This document shows positions 44,378 through 55,506 of a stretch of 64,000 nt of DNA, one piece after another. The DNA comes from Sordariomycetes sp. S80-01Y (taxonomy: Eukaryota > Ascomycota > Sordariomycetes): contig JAXQJY010000020.1 in the NCBI GenBank assembly GCA_037042185.1, forward strand, positions 682,001-746,000. Reading direction: 5' to 3'. Both the position numbers and the translations under genes were made by a program. Under the pieces are notes generated by a model. That model was given only the letters and a program-made list of their open reading frames with translations. It ran no database searches and was not told where the DNA came from. Position 1 is the stretch's first letter. Each line of letters opens with the position of its first letter.

Positions 44378-45558
44378 TCACTTTCGAAGCTCCCACTCGG
44401 CAGCAGCGAGCAAGAAGGCGCCACCTCCGCGGTTGTCGTTGATGATCCTGGGAACCCCAATATAGTACTGTCGCGGTCAGTCTCGTTCTCACACTCAAGG
44501 GCAAAACTGACCTCGTATGTGCCGTTGCTGCTCAGCGAACCGACCTGCACGGTCTCAATGAAGTTAAGCGTGCCGTCGTCATTCTCCGTCACGAAGTCCT
44601 TGATCATGCTTCGGAACGCACTGTCGGCTAGCTGACCATACTCAGTCTCATTGAGCAACCCAGTCCTTAAGCCGTTGAGGAGCCCAAAGACAAACATTGC
44701 GTGAGCACTGCTCTCGATATAGTTACCTTCCTGGCCGGGGTATGGCTCGCTCATAATCAGCCACCACCCACCGTCGCGCTCATCGGCCCATTTCAGACCC
44801 TGAGCTAATGTGATAAAGTACTCGACGAGACGGCTGTAGCCATCGTGGTCTTCGGGGAATGTCTGGAGCACCTCAGCCAGGGACATGAAGTACCAGCCCA
44901 TGGCACGACCCCAGACCAGCGGCGCGGCTCCAGTTTCAGGATCAGCCCAAACAGCGTCCTTGCCGTGGTCGTAGCCGTGCACGAGAAGATTGGTCGTGTG
45001 GTTGCGCGTTCGCTCCTCGATGAGGTCGTACTGCAGGATGATATCGTCCCACGCTGTCGTGTTGTCGGCATCGAACTCCCTTGTCCACGCCGAGTAGAAC
45101 GTGTCAGCCATGAAGATACCATCCAGCCACATCTGGTTCGGGTAGGTGGGATCTCTGTGCCAGAAGCCACCGCCTGCGTTGCGAGGGTGGCGGTTCAACT
45201 GCTCCCGAATGATCTTGGCGGCAGACGCGTACTTCTCTTCGCCGCTCTGCTGGTACCACCAAAGAAGATTGTTGCCGATGCGGTACTCATCCAGGGAGTA
45301 AAAGTCCAGTTCCCAGTCGATAATGTTGCCGGCTTCGGTAATGACTCCATCGTCGATCTGGTTCTGGTACCAATCGCGAACGGTTTCGTTGGGCTTGGCG
45401 GCGAGGCCAGCTTCAATGCCGCTGTAGAGCGTTGCTTCACCGTAGTGGAAGCCCTCTCTCACGCCGCGGCGGATATACGAGTCTGTCATGCGGACGAGCC
45501 ATGACGGGCATGCGGGCGCGGCGAGTGCCCCAGCAGCGAAAAGGAGGAACTTGACCAT
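44378..45558 (-). CDS. Secreted unsaturated rhamnogalacturonyl hydrolase, GH105
   Basis: Exons 45558-44512 and 44467-44378 encode 378 residues; the 44-nt intron (GTCAGT, CTGAC, GACAG) is in phase 0. MVKFLLFAAGALAAPA is a signal peptide. The alpha/alpha-barrel shows the GH105 motifs QMWLDGIFMADTFYS (catalytic Asp), LVHGYDHGKDAVWAD, PLVWGRAMGWYFMSLAEVLQ and NYIESSAHAMFVFGLLNGLR, with the C-terminal GVPRIINDNRGGGAFLLAAAEWE typical of the family. The enzyme removes the unsaturated uronic acid left at the non-reducing end by pectate or rhamnogalacturonan lyases. It is divergent from the small gene at 46185 only in part, both being on the minus strand; its nearest neighbour is a transporter gene. 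Confidence 0.93.
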
Positions 45559-46184
45559 TTTAAGGTCTTACTATTAGATGCTGATGCGCTACAGCTCTCA
45601 AATGTAAGCTTTTATAACCGTCGGACTCGTGCGTGGTCTAGTTATTTCTACCGAGGGGTCCTCGCCCCAATTGTGCCGATTGGCGGGTTTCATATTCTCC
45701 TGGGTAGCATTCGGGGGACCAGGTCAATGCAGACAAAGTAAATTGCCGGAATTACCCCCAATTGGAAATGAAATTGTTCAATCAAGAGCTACCTCTGTTC
45801 ATCGCATCCCCCACACAGAGGGGAAACCCCTGGTTAGATTGACAAGCTCCTCGCGGGGTTCTGTCGGTAACTTCGGGAGCAGCTATCCCATCATCGGGGG
45901 CCACGCGTCCAACATAGATTGCAGAGTGATGCTTGCAGAGATGGTGAGTGGGAAGAACTCATAAAATCTCGAATGTACATTGTGATAGTCCTGACTGCTC
46001 CCTGCACAGCGTTTAGGGGGACAAGAAGATCGAATCAAGTGCAGATGAACCTCATAATCTCAATTTGACCATGGCAACATCCATCAATACGCACGCCAAG
46101 GGTCTCGGCCTTGATTCTATCCATCGAATTCGGGTTCCAACGCGAGACAACGTATGCCACTCGGACAGTCAACTTCGCTGCACA
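45559..46184. other. GH105 promoter region
   Basis: Includes the TATA element at 45606-45617. No coding region supported. Confidence 0.55.
45606..45617 (-). promoter_or_regulatory. TATA element TTATAAAAGCTT of GH105 gene
   Basis: A strong TATA box about 50 bases upstream of the ATG. The same 12 bases occur upstream of the GH43-type gene at 49969. Confidence 0.6.
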
Positions 46185-46604
46185 TCAAGACTGCGAAAGA
46201 CCAGGCGGCGGAAAAGTGCGCATGGTCGCGTTGACCAGATCAGTCGGCCCGCTGCAGAACATGATTTGAGGGCTGTGGCCTCTTACCCTTTGCGTACAAA
46301 TGTAGTCGACACATGCCCGCACTGCTAGCTCGAAAAGCTCCGTGAACTCTGGGTGACTTCGAATGCACCAACCGATGATGACTCCGTCCCACACAGCCCC
46401 TGATAAAATCCTGGTGAGTTGTTCTATGCTTCTCGCGTTGCCATCGACTGGGAGATTGAACCCAGTATTTTCGAATCGAGACTTCGTTGAAGGCGAAACG
46501 TCACTGGAAGCCCAAGCCTGGTCGAGGACGTGATCGACGTCGTGACCGACAAGGTGTCGGGCAATCGAAATTGTCAGAATTGACTTGGTTGAATGAGACG
46601 ACAT
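46185..46604 (-). CDS. Small conserved fungal protein, function unknown
   Basis: A single-exon frame of 139 residues beginning MSSHSTKSILTISIARHLV, with A at -3 of the ATG and a TATATAAA element about 55 bases upstream. Visible segments are HDVDHVLDQAWASSDVSPS, RFENTGFNLPVDGNARSIEQ, SGAVWDGVIIGWCIRSHPEF and MFCSGPTDLVNATMRTF. The alternation of short strands and helices resembles a small alpha/beta protein and the sequence reads as constrained, but I cannot name the family. No leader or membrane span. Confidence 0.6.
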   Translation of the reverse strand: MSSHSTKSILTISIARHLVGHDVDHVLDQAWASSDVSPSTKSRFENTGFNLPVDGNARSIEQLTRILSGAVWDGVIIGWCIRSHPEFTELFELAVRACVDYICTQRVRGHSPQIMFCSGPTDLVNATMRTFPPPGLSQS

Positions 46605-47507
46605 TTTGGAACTTTGAAAGAAACTGGATTCGAATGCTTTGGAAATGAGCCAGACAGTATATAAACCCCCCTATAACGTTGATGATTGTCATCAATCTTT
46701 GCTGACAGATACCAAACGTGGTAACGTTGATTACCTCGCCCCATGGCTTCAGCACAAACCAGGGTAAAACAGTGCCATGATCAGATTCTGGACATGGAGA
46801 ACTCGCAAAGTAACGGCAATAGGTGATTCACGCCAAAGCCCATTTCGATGGAGGCGCGTCACCTCATAGAAACCTCCTACACTAACGAACTATCTTTCGA
46901 AATAGCAGATCAAGTATGCACCCTAAGAAAGATAATAAAGTAGATTGAAAGCGGTGACGAGCTGAAGTCTTCCACGGTCCATCATGAGCTATCTCATTTT
47001 TCTCCTCTGAAAGAACCTACAAATCCAAACGCCCAGTGTGGTGACACATCTGAAACCCCTCTCAGAGCTGCAGCAGGGCAAACGAAGGCTCAAAGCTGAC
47101 CCTGTATACATTTCAGAGAAGACACATCAGTTTGAGTGTTATCTGACGATAGGCGGTACACTTTGACAGATACACGAGACAAAAGTCACAATGTCGGTGT
47201 AACGTTGCGTCTTGCGACGTAAAGCTCTGACCCATACTTGTGTGAGGCCATTGCGAGCTAGTTTCTTATTCACATTGTGAAACTGAGCCAATTAAGAACT
47301 CATCGCGGAAATTGTGGCTCTGTTTGACGGCGTTGGCTATACACCGAGGAAACCTTCGACATGCTAGGATGAAAACCTCTTGGAGTCGCCTCGAACCATG
47401 GTCAGCTGCCACCTAATTCCAGTTTCGGAGACAATGAAATCAGGCCATATACAACGAGCAGTCGGAAACAGAGCCCAAAGGCCGACGCAACCACAAGGCT
47501 GCAAATA
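46605..47507. other. No gene seen
   Basis: About 0.9 kb between two minus-strand genes, with a TATA element for the small gene at its left end. AT-richer than neighbours; nothing else recognised. Confidence 0.5.
46658..46665 (-). promoter_or_regulatory. Probable TATA region of small conserved gene
   Basis: TATATAAA read on the plus strand includes the self-complementary TATATA, which can serve the minus-strand gene starting at 46604. Confidence 0.35.
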
Positions 47508-48403
47508 TTACCACGGCAGCTTGTTTTGACCTTCGACAATCTCGCCAGATTTGACAGTAGCACCGTGGAAACGAGCGCCTACACCGATGGCCGCCTGCAA
47601 CTTTTCGTACACCGGCCAAGGATTCAACCCAGTAGGCGGGTTGCGATGGTCCCTCAGAAGCTCTCCCATCACGGCGAACGGTGACACAACCTGAACGCCA
47701 GCATCCCGCATCCGATCATTAGCATTGTCTCGAATAATGGAATTGACGGTTCCGGATGCCTCATGGTTGGCCCAGACCGAGTAGCCGGCTTCGCGCATCG
47801 ATAGAGCTGCAAAGGCGGTGCCTGGTCGTCCTGTTTAGCATTCTCGAAGGAGCGTGGTATAACTGCATCAGCGTCTACTTACAAACATCGGTCTGGATTC
47901 CAGCAATGATGACTTGGGTGCGATTGAAACCGGCGAGGGTGTCGGCAAACTCTGGACTGTCCATGGCGTTGACTTCGCCCTTGCGCTGTATCACGGGGGC
48001 ATCTGGGAACATCTCGACGACATCCTTGAACAATGGACCGTTGGGGCCTAGGGGTCACGATATTAGTCCATGCGCTGAATTCATCGATCCAAGAGCGCAC
48101 CAGTCTCAACAGAAGTGGTGAGAATCACAGGCAGCTCGAATGCCTTAGCAATCTCTGCATGGACTTGTAGCTGCTGGAGGAAGTAGTTGGGCTCGTAATC
48201 GTGGACCGTCTGGAAAAGACCGACTTGGTGGTCGATAATAGCTAGAACCTGGGTATCTCAGTCTAGGTCGGTGATGGGGAGAAACTCTCGCTAGTACTCA
48301 CAGCCTTGTCCCTGTCGAGCCTCTCGTATGTGTAGGAGCCGCCGGCAATGGCGGACGCGGCTAGGGCGATCGCACTGCACGCAACACTGACGAAAAGGAC
48401 CAT
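47508..48403 (-). CDS. Isochorismatase-like hydrolase with N-terminal leader
   Basis: Four exons (48403-48302, 48248-48101, 48047-47883, 47821-47508) encode 242 residues; introns are 53, 53 and 61 nt. The cysteine-hydrolase triad is visible: Asp40 in AIIDHQVGLF, Lys106 in VIQRKGEVNAM and Cys139 in GIQTDVCTAFA, the Cys codon split by intron 3. The fold and the C-terminal SPFAVMGELLRDH resemble YcaC-type members. Unusually, the protein begins MVLFVSVACSAIALAASAIAGGS, a convincing signal peptide, so it is probably secreted. Secreted isochorismatases of some plant pathogens divert salicylate precursors; whether this one does is unknown. Confidence 0.9.
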
Positions 48404-48521
48404 TTTGAAGTGATTTTGGTTAAATCAAACCAACTTGAGTTATCTTTTTCGTTAGGATTGGATTTTCTTTGGGACGTTTGCTGCTAGCATGTCCATCGTT
48501 CCGAGGCGGCATCGAACACGT

Positions 48522-48527
48522 TATATA
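48522..48527 (-). promoter_or_regulatory. Probable TATA box of isochorismatase-like gene
   Basis: TATATA about 120 bases upstream of the start codon at 48403. Confidence 0.35.
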
Positions 48528-49968
48528 CTCGCCTGCCGACCCTGCGGGTGCTAGAAGAGCATTCATTGTGTCGTTGAGTGAGCCTACCACTTTTTGAACA
48601 ACACCGAAATGCCTCACAATATCAGATTCAACTTTTCCGGCGTTGATCAACTTTAGGTTTGACGGAGCGCTTCGAAGGGTGGCCCTGCATATAGCGGTCG
48701 ATGCAACCGCAAAGGGCATCTGATGACTGCACCTGCCTTCATGAAATAAGACTCTTATCATGCAACATTCTCTGCAACACGAGAAGCATAATTGCGGTGA
48801 TAGGCTTTGTGCGACATTGGTCCACATCGCGACGCAACATAATCGAAATATTCAGTAACACTGCGTATGCCGAGGCTGCGGCCTGGAACACAGTCGTTGC
48901 TGCGGGTATTGCGGTCCGCCATTTGGTCGTACTGTGGACATGCATAAGGGGATTCAAGAGCTTGCTGATCATTTGACAAATGCTCATCATGCGAGAAATT
49001 ACCGTGCCACGATTGCAGCTCATGCCCGTCGCTCATGAGCTTTTGAAGTGGTATTTGCGGTAATGTCCAGCAGGGTTCGAGTCAATACGATGTCTGACTC
49101 TGGACAACAGACGGTCCCGCAAGACTGGTATGATATGACAGGCAGAAAACAGTGCTGCACAATGTATGTATAGAGCATCCTTGTAAGATCACTCGGATTA
49201 GTCCTATCAACGTTCGTTTTGTAAGTGTGCAGTAGGGGCCGGCATCCTCAGCGTCTTTGTCTCACGAAGAACCTTTCCCCAACATTTCCACTAAGCAATC
49301 CATTCAAAAGATAAAAAAAAGAACTGAACATAGTTGGCCGTGAACTTATGCCTGGAAGGCCCGTAGGGCAGCTGTGGTGGTTCTTCTCGGTAGCTTTGGC
49401 GTATTTGCAACGGCTTCAATTGGCCCTCGAGCTCACACTGACAACCTGCACTCCGAGGGCCGATCTTCAACCAAGGTCCCCACGACAAAGGTCGGCCGTG
49501 GTCAGATATGACACCAGCACCAGCCTTCTCGAATACGAGAGCGTTACAATCATGTCGAAAAGCTTGTCTCGGTATCCGGACAGCGGGCCATTCACGCACC
49601 AAACATCTTCAAGTCCTGGATTAAAGGTTGCTTCAAGCATGAACAGCCGCGAAATTCTATGATTGGGCCGGTTCTTGAGCACAAAGATCGACGTGTGGTA
49701 CCCCACACTCGCCAGCTTTGCAGATCCGTTAAGACAAGCATTCGACGCTAGAAAGACTGGAGGGAGTCTGAATGATGGGGTCTGAAACTTGGATCCCGTT
49801 TTTGATTGGCAGCTTTCTAATCTTCTCCATTGATTTGAGTGATATCGCTAGATTGTTGACGCACTGCGTCATGGTCTGGAGCAGGATGGTGTTTTGAGGG
49901 GAGCTCAGCAGCCGCTCCAAACAGATGACCAAGAGACCGTAACTAAATTACAGCGCAGGGGGCCGTAA

Positions 49969-49980
49969 TTATAAAAGCTT
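49969..49980 (+). promoter_or_regulatory. TATA element TTATAAAAGCTT of GH43-type gene
   Basis: A strong TATA box about 65 bases upstream of the ATG at 50046, identical over 12 bases to the GH105 promoter element. Confidence 0.6.
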
Positions 49981-50045
49981 TCCCACCGTCGGCATTCGCT
50001 TTAGAAGTGTCGAGTTACTCTCCTGTGCTTGCATCATATTTCATC

Positions 50046-51146
50046 ATGCGTAGTCTGTTCTTCGCGGGTGTAGCTTGTGCTCTTGCTTTCGTGAGCGGTG
50101 GCGTCGTCCCACGCCAGGGTCTTGGCTATGCTGGGTACCTTGTTTCGACGTTCAACGACCCGAGCCCCCGCGTCTTTTGGTATCTTTCGGATGGAGATAG
50201 CGCGTCAAGCTTCAGTATTCTCAATGGAGGCGCACCCATCACTGAGTCGACGGTGGGCACCAAGGGTGTGAGGGATATCTATCTCACACATAATGCCGCG
50301 CGATCGGAGTTCTTCTTGATTGCCACGGGTGAGCGAAAGAGCCGACAGGTCCCCAATTTCGTGTCTCTGACTTGTTTGCGCTAGATCTCGACATCAATGC
50401 CGAAGGCTTCAATTGGGACGTTGCGACCAGACAGGGCAGCCGAGGCTTGGTTGTCTGGAAGTCGTTGGACCTTGTGAATTGGTCTGAGGGATCACTGGAA
50501 ATGTAAGCTTCTTATGCTTCCTCTTTCATAAGCGTATCTGAACATTGATTGCAGTGTCGAAGAGGAGACCGCAGGTATGGCATGGGCACCTTCTGCGGTG
50601 TGGAACGAGGAAGAGGGGCAGTACTACCTCTTCTGGGCTTCTAGACACTACGATGTGTCGGACCCTGATCATACCGGAACGCCCAATCTCGACCGGATCC
50701 GCTACGCCACCACAGAAGACTTTACGACATTCAGTGCACCACAGGACTATCTGGCTCCGGCCGACACCCCGGTCATCGATCAAGAGTTCCAATACTTAGG
50801 AACGCCCGGTCACTATGCTCGATTCGTTAAGAACGAGACTGTAAACCAGATTTATCAGGAGACCACGGCCGGTGGGCTCTTTGGAACCTGGGAAAGGATT
50901 CCAGGATACGTCCGGCCGGAGTCACCTACGGAAGGCCCTGCGAGTTTTGCTGACATCCAGGCGCCTGGGACGTACCACCTATTTCTTGACAACTACACTG
51001 AATACGTTCCATATTCCACCTCTGACATTATGTCACCCAATTGGCAGCCCTCAAACCGGGCAGGATATCCTAAAGGACTGAAACATGGTTCCGTAACTCC
51101 CTTAACGCAAGAGGAGTACAAGGCGGTTGCTGAGAGATATCAATGA
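50046..51146 (+). CDS. Secreted GH43-type glycoside hydrolase
   Basis: Exons 50046-50328, 50385-50502 and 50555-51146 encode 330 residues; introns are 56 and 52 nt. The start at 50046 gives the signal peptide [19 protein letters not shown]; an in-frame ATG at 50007 would precede it with polar residues. The five-bladed propeller pattern is recognisable: VRDIYLTHN with the putative base Asp, [53 protein letters not shown], and the general acid Glu in SPTEGPASF. Where relatives carry WAPE or WAPD, this protein has WAPS, so the pKa-modulating acid may be missing. Likely substrates are arabinose- or xylose-containing side chains. Confidence 0.85.
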
Positions 51147-51917
51147 CGGATCGCCAGGGAGTGGGATCGTATGGATCTTCATGAAACAAAATGCACTCCG
51201 ACGTTGTTCTACAATGGGCTTGGGAAACTTCAAAGAGGTCTAATAGTCTGTATACTTCTAATGTGGGACAAAATGGGAGTTGTTAACCGACGTTCACTTC
51301 ACTGGCCCACTATTTGTGATCATCAGGTTGACAGCCCACCTCTGGTCAAGCAGAAGCTATACGGCCGGCCGACCGGCGAGACAAGTGTATTAAGCCAACT
51401 CGGTCTCAGAAACCTCCAAGCTCATACTGAGTCATAGACGGTGCTCTTGGCTCGGGCCGTCGTAGTGTTTCAGATCCTTAACGCCGATCCCACACGGGAG
51501 TTCGGGAATGTAAGTCGGTTGAGCCAGGAACCGCCTGGGATATCCATCCGAGTCTTATACCAATTACCTATTGTAATGAAGACACATGGATTGCAATATC
51601 CATCATCCAATTGAGAACCAGGTGAGCCCAACTCGCAACGTTCACTTCCGGAATCTTGTGTTGCTAAAGGTGCTTTTGAAGGGGGCAGTTGGTCCGAGTT
51701 CAAACTTGGTCAATTACGGTGGAAGCAACTTTCTGTACATGAAAGAAGAAAAAAATGGCGTTGTTACAAGACAGGTTTATTCTGTAGTAGATTGTTGATC
51801 ATGGTCCCCATAGTCCCATGTCGGTGATTGGGAAGTGACAACGCCAGCATGCTCCTCGCTTTAGTAAATTCTTTTCAAACCCATTGATTTCTGTAACAGC
51901 CCAAACCCACAAGATTC
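51147..51917. other. Intergenic between convergent genes
   Basis: 3' flanks of the GH43-type gene and the minus-strand MFS gene. No coding region supported. Confidence 0.55.
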
Positions 51918-53282
51918 TCAGTCAGTGCTAAGCCTGTATCGCCGAGATACGAACACCATTGCAGCGCCCACTGCGACAATGGCAGCTATCCCGCCGTACA
52001 GGACCCGTGGGGGGAAGTGCTCAATCGTGTACCGCATTAATGGCGCTGCCAAGAGAGACGAAGGGCTGATAATCAGATTGGATATGCCTAGAGAATTAGC
52101 ACCGATATGAAATCGAAGGGATTTTCTTACCAAAGAACTTGCCAAACTCCCTCGGCTCGGAAATCTTGCCGATGCACGCCGCGAAAAGGGGCACCCAGCA
52201 ACCGGAGAAGAACCCCCACGTGGCCGACGCAAAGTAGAGCGGCAACACGCCTTTGTCTGCAAGAATGATGTTCCCCGTCGCTAGTATGACCACTTCTGCA
52301 ACGCAGGTCCAGAAGAGTGTCATGAAGTGTCCGACCGAGTCCGCCAGCCAGCCCGACATGAGACGTCCGAGAAACGAAGCAGCGCTCAAGGCAATGAGGC
52401 AATGCTGTCCATGGATTTCGCTGGCGCCAATTGATTCTGCGATGAATGGTACTGTGGCACTGGTGCCAAAGATGGCGAATTGAAGAAAGAAGCTCCCGCC
52501 GATAAACCAGGCGTAAGAGCAGTTGCGTTTCCAGGTGGCCTTCTGGAACAGCTTCTGTACGGAAATCAAGCCCTCCAGCTGAGACTTCAAGCTCTTCCAG
52601 CGCCATCCCGGTAGCACTTTGCACTCGTCGGGCAGGACACTGCTGAACAGAAATGTGGCCAACAGCGCGAGCACAGCGATGATGCCCGCTGCAACAGCGA
52701 ATATCTGGTTCCCAATGTGCCAGTCCTCATAAACCGTATGAAAGACTGCAGCAAAGATAACACCTGCGAGCGAAGATCCGCACATGGTGATACCTTGGGC
52801 CAGACCCCCGTGTTTCTCAAATAATTTGCCTGCCATGGATGGGCCTATGGCTATGCAAAGACCGCACGTGAGGCCGTGCCAGAGAAAGACCGCCACAAGA
52901 TGCCCAAAGTTTTGGCACAAAGACAAGCCAATAAAAACACCAGAGGTGCTAATGACGGCTACGAGGCCCATCAGAACTGGTCCGAAGGTATCCATCACAA
53001 CGCCGAGGAAAGGCGATGACACCATGGCTACAAAGCTCGCAATACCCGATAGCCAAGTGTGTCGAGGGTCCTTCCCGAAGTGTGTGTCGATCTCGGCGAT
53101 GAGGAGACCGTGCACGAGCAAGACGCCTACAATAGTTAGTCACGTCCATGATTGGGCGAGCACTGACCTTGGGAGACCATCATCCAGAGAAAGGCGCCGA
53201 TAACCACCAGCCACGCTCGTGCACTGCTATCATTGTGACGGGCCTCTCGACATTGTCTTGAATCTTGCTCCTTGTCAGCCAT
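51918..53282 (-). CDS. MFS transporter, monocarboxylate-porter-like
   Basis: Exons 53282-53168, 53126-52131 and 52087-51918 encode 426 residues; introns are 41 and 43 nt, both phase 1. The short cytosolic N terminus is followed by RAWLVVIGAFLWMMVSQG, the FG-K-DP-HTWLSGIASFV loop, FGPVLMGLVAVISTSGVFIGLSLC, the GGLAQGITMCGSSLAGVIFAAVF repeat-half signature and GRLMSGWLADSVGHF. About twelve helices are expected. The arrangement matches fungal MCH-like proteins, many of which do not carry classical monocarboxylates. Substrate unknown; it lies beside secreted hydrolase and amine oxidase genes. Confidence 0.9.
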
Positions 53283-55127
53283 AGATGGTGGTGGCTATGT
53301 CGTAGACCTATCATTGGCGTCGATGGAAAGTGTTGGTTTGCGAAATTCGTAACGGCGACCGTGGGGGTCTTGGAGGTATAAGCCCCTCAAGGGGGAAACC
53401 CTTCATTATGCGCATCATCTCCCTTCTTTCACGAAGAATGTCAGCGGATCTAAACAGGGGCGAGGAATGGTTTGGCTGGATCGACGAGCGGGCGCTCGGG
53501 GGCGGTTGCCAGCCGCGTTGTGGAATGCGGCCCCACGAAGACTGCGGCAGTCGCCCATGGAAGGCGAGGGGCAGCTTCACATGAGAAAACATCTTGGGGA
53601 CTGTTACGGTCATTGATAGTGCACGCATTTCTCTTATTCCTTTGCGGTCGCGCAGTGTGGAGGACGTGCCATCTCATGGTGGTAGTGGCAGCGATTCAAT
53701 AGCGAAGAGATAGGAGGGTGGCCTCGCAACGCGCTGTTGTGTTTTGACCCTAACCAAAACAACTACATGGTGGCTGATATTGTTGTAGGTCGTTGGTCAA
53801 GGTGATTTAGCTTCATATATTGTAGCGGCTCCCGTTGCCGAAGTGATACATCAAAGACAGAATGATGTCTGCCCCGGATTACTCCTGAGTACACATGCCT
53901 CCACCGACGGAAAGATCCACCGTTTGGCGATGACCAAGAAGAATATTGATTCAAACTCATGCAGTAACACAAGAATGTCGATACTCCAATTTTGGTGTCA
54001 AACGATCGAAAATGTCCGAACCGCCGTCGCCTCAGACCGATTGGTGTTATGGCGTTACCCTGTAGCCAAACTCTGAACGTACATCCAAGCAGTCATGGTT
54101 GTCTTCGTTAGAGTCATTGGGGCCAGCCGGCCGTCCAAAGTTTCAGAGCTCTCGGACATCATACCCAAAGCTTTTGGTTTAAGTCTTTTCCCGAGATGAT
54201 GGGTCTCGTCGTTACTGCGCACACGTCGTTAGGATTTACGTAGTTGGTATTTCATAATCGACGTTGCCTTAATGCACTCAAAATTCCCTTCAGTCCTGTG
54301 AAGTTATGAGGCTTGAAATCGCGATGCTACGGAGCTTGGCAACCTGGACCCTTGACTGTGTTTCATACTTGCAAGCTTTGCTGATGCCATGAACTCGTCT
54401 TCGAGTCAAGGAGCAATGACGACTTAAGCCCACCCCGGTTGGCTGTTCACGCCCAGCTTGCTCTAAAAGTTCCAGACCATTTTCTCGGACTTGTCCAATC
54501 ATCCTGATCGAAGGATTGCCCGACCACGCCGCTGTGCCTGGCGATCACCATCTATCTCGCGTTAGTGCATTTGGCCTGATTTGCGCGCGGCTGGTGTTCA
54601 TGATTGGCCGAGGAGCCGCGTTAGCAATGGGAAATGTTGATGCAGTGACCTGAAGCGCGTTCTTTCCATGCGCGACTTACCTCCTCTTCTTATGCTGGCG
54701 CCAGCGGTCTAGAATCACAGAGTTCCTAAATCACGCTGGCTGACCTCTGTTGGCCATGAATTACAAAAGCGTGGATGACGAACCTCGCGATGACCTGGAC
54801 CGCGAACGCGCCCAAACAGCCTAGGTGTTTCCTGCAGGTATTGGTTGCCAAGACCAGAGCTTCTCAAGATACGAGTCAAGTGGCCGACGATCATTCAGCT
54901 TTGGCTTTGCGTGGCCGATGTTCATCTAGGTTGCCTTACCGAGGACCCAGAACACGATGTCAATTTGCGGCCGAGACAGGATTAGGCAATCGCCGAATTT
55001 TCCGAAGCACTGCCTCGCCAAAAGGCCGCCAGGGTCACCAACAAATCGTCCAATACATATGCCTATTAGGATCACACAGCCCCAATTCTAGGCTTAGACC
55101 GGACGAGTCTGAAACTGCACAGAGATA

Positions 55128-55157
55128 CTCTGGAGCAAACAGCTCTGGAGCAAACAG
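55128..55157. repeat. 15-bp tandem duplication upstream of amine oxidase gene
   Basis: CTCTGGAGCAAACAG occurs twice in perfect tandem about 360 bases before the ATG. Confidence 0.9.
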
Positions 55158-55285
55158 GCGAAGCACTTGCTCTGGGGATGTTTTTAGAGAACCCTGGAAT
55201 ACCCTGTGATTCCTGGTCAACCCTGGCAAGCCCCGTATCCTCCAGTCATGGAACTCACACATTGTCCCCCAGTGTAGGATCCCTC

Positions 55286-55292
55286 TATATAG
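55286..55292 (+). promoter_or_regulatory. Possible TATA box of amine oxidase gene
   Basis: TATATAG lies about 220 bases upstream of the ATG at 55507, so a long leader would follow. Confidence 0.35.
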
Positions 55293-55506
55293 GTATCCGC
55301 GTCAGCATGGGACCGATTAGGAATCTCCCGAGATGAAGTCCAAGATGAAGGTCACTAAGGAAAGGGGATACCCAAACAGGCCACGACCGAGTGCTGAACT
55401 CTGGTTCTATATCATGTCGTGAACATCGCACCTCGTCCAGCTTCTTGATTGTCAAGATCGCTTCTCCTGTTCGGGATTCTTTACCCCCCCCCAAATAGCT
55501 ACCACC

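Larger units (their letters stand above)
48404..50045. other. No supported gene; promoters of flanking divergent genes
   Basis: About 1.6 kb between divergent genes. TATA elements occur at 48522-48527 (minus) and 49969-49980 (plus). Minus-strand frames at 49467-49932 have coding-like stretches but are out of frame with each other and match nothing I know. Confidence 0.45.
53283..55506. other. No supported gene; divergent promoter region
   Basis: About 2.2 kb between the MFS gene and the amine oxidase gene, which are divergent. It contains a 15-bp tandem duplication at 55128 and a TATA box at 55286. Short frames only. Confidence 0.5.

Noticed and set aside
49066-49095. A B-box-like GGGTTCGAGTC that might belong to a second tRNA
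   Set aside because: The flanking bases cannot form a T stem, and no acceptor or anticodon arm is present.
49467-49932. Two adjacent minus-strand frames with coding-like stretches
   Set aside because: Separated by a stop and a frame change with no clear splice pair, and not recognisable as any family; could be a relic but not supportable.
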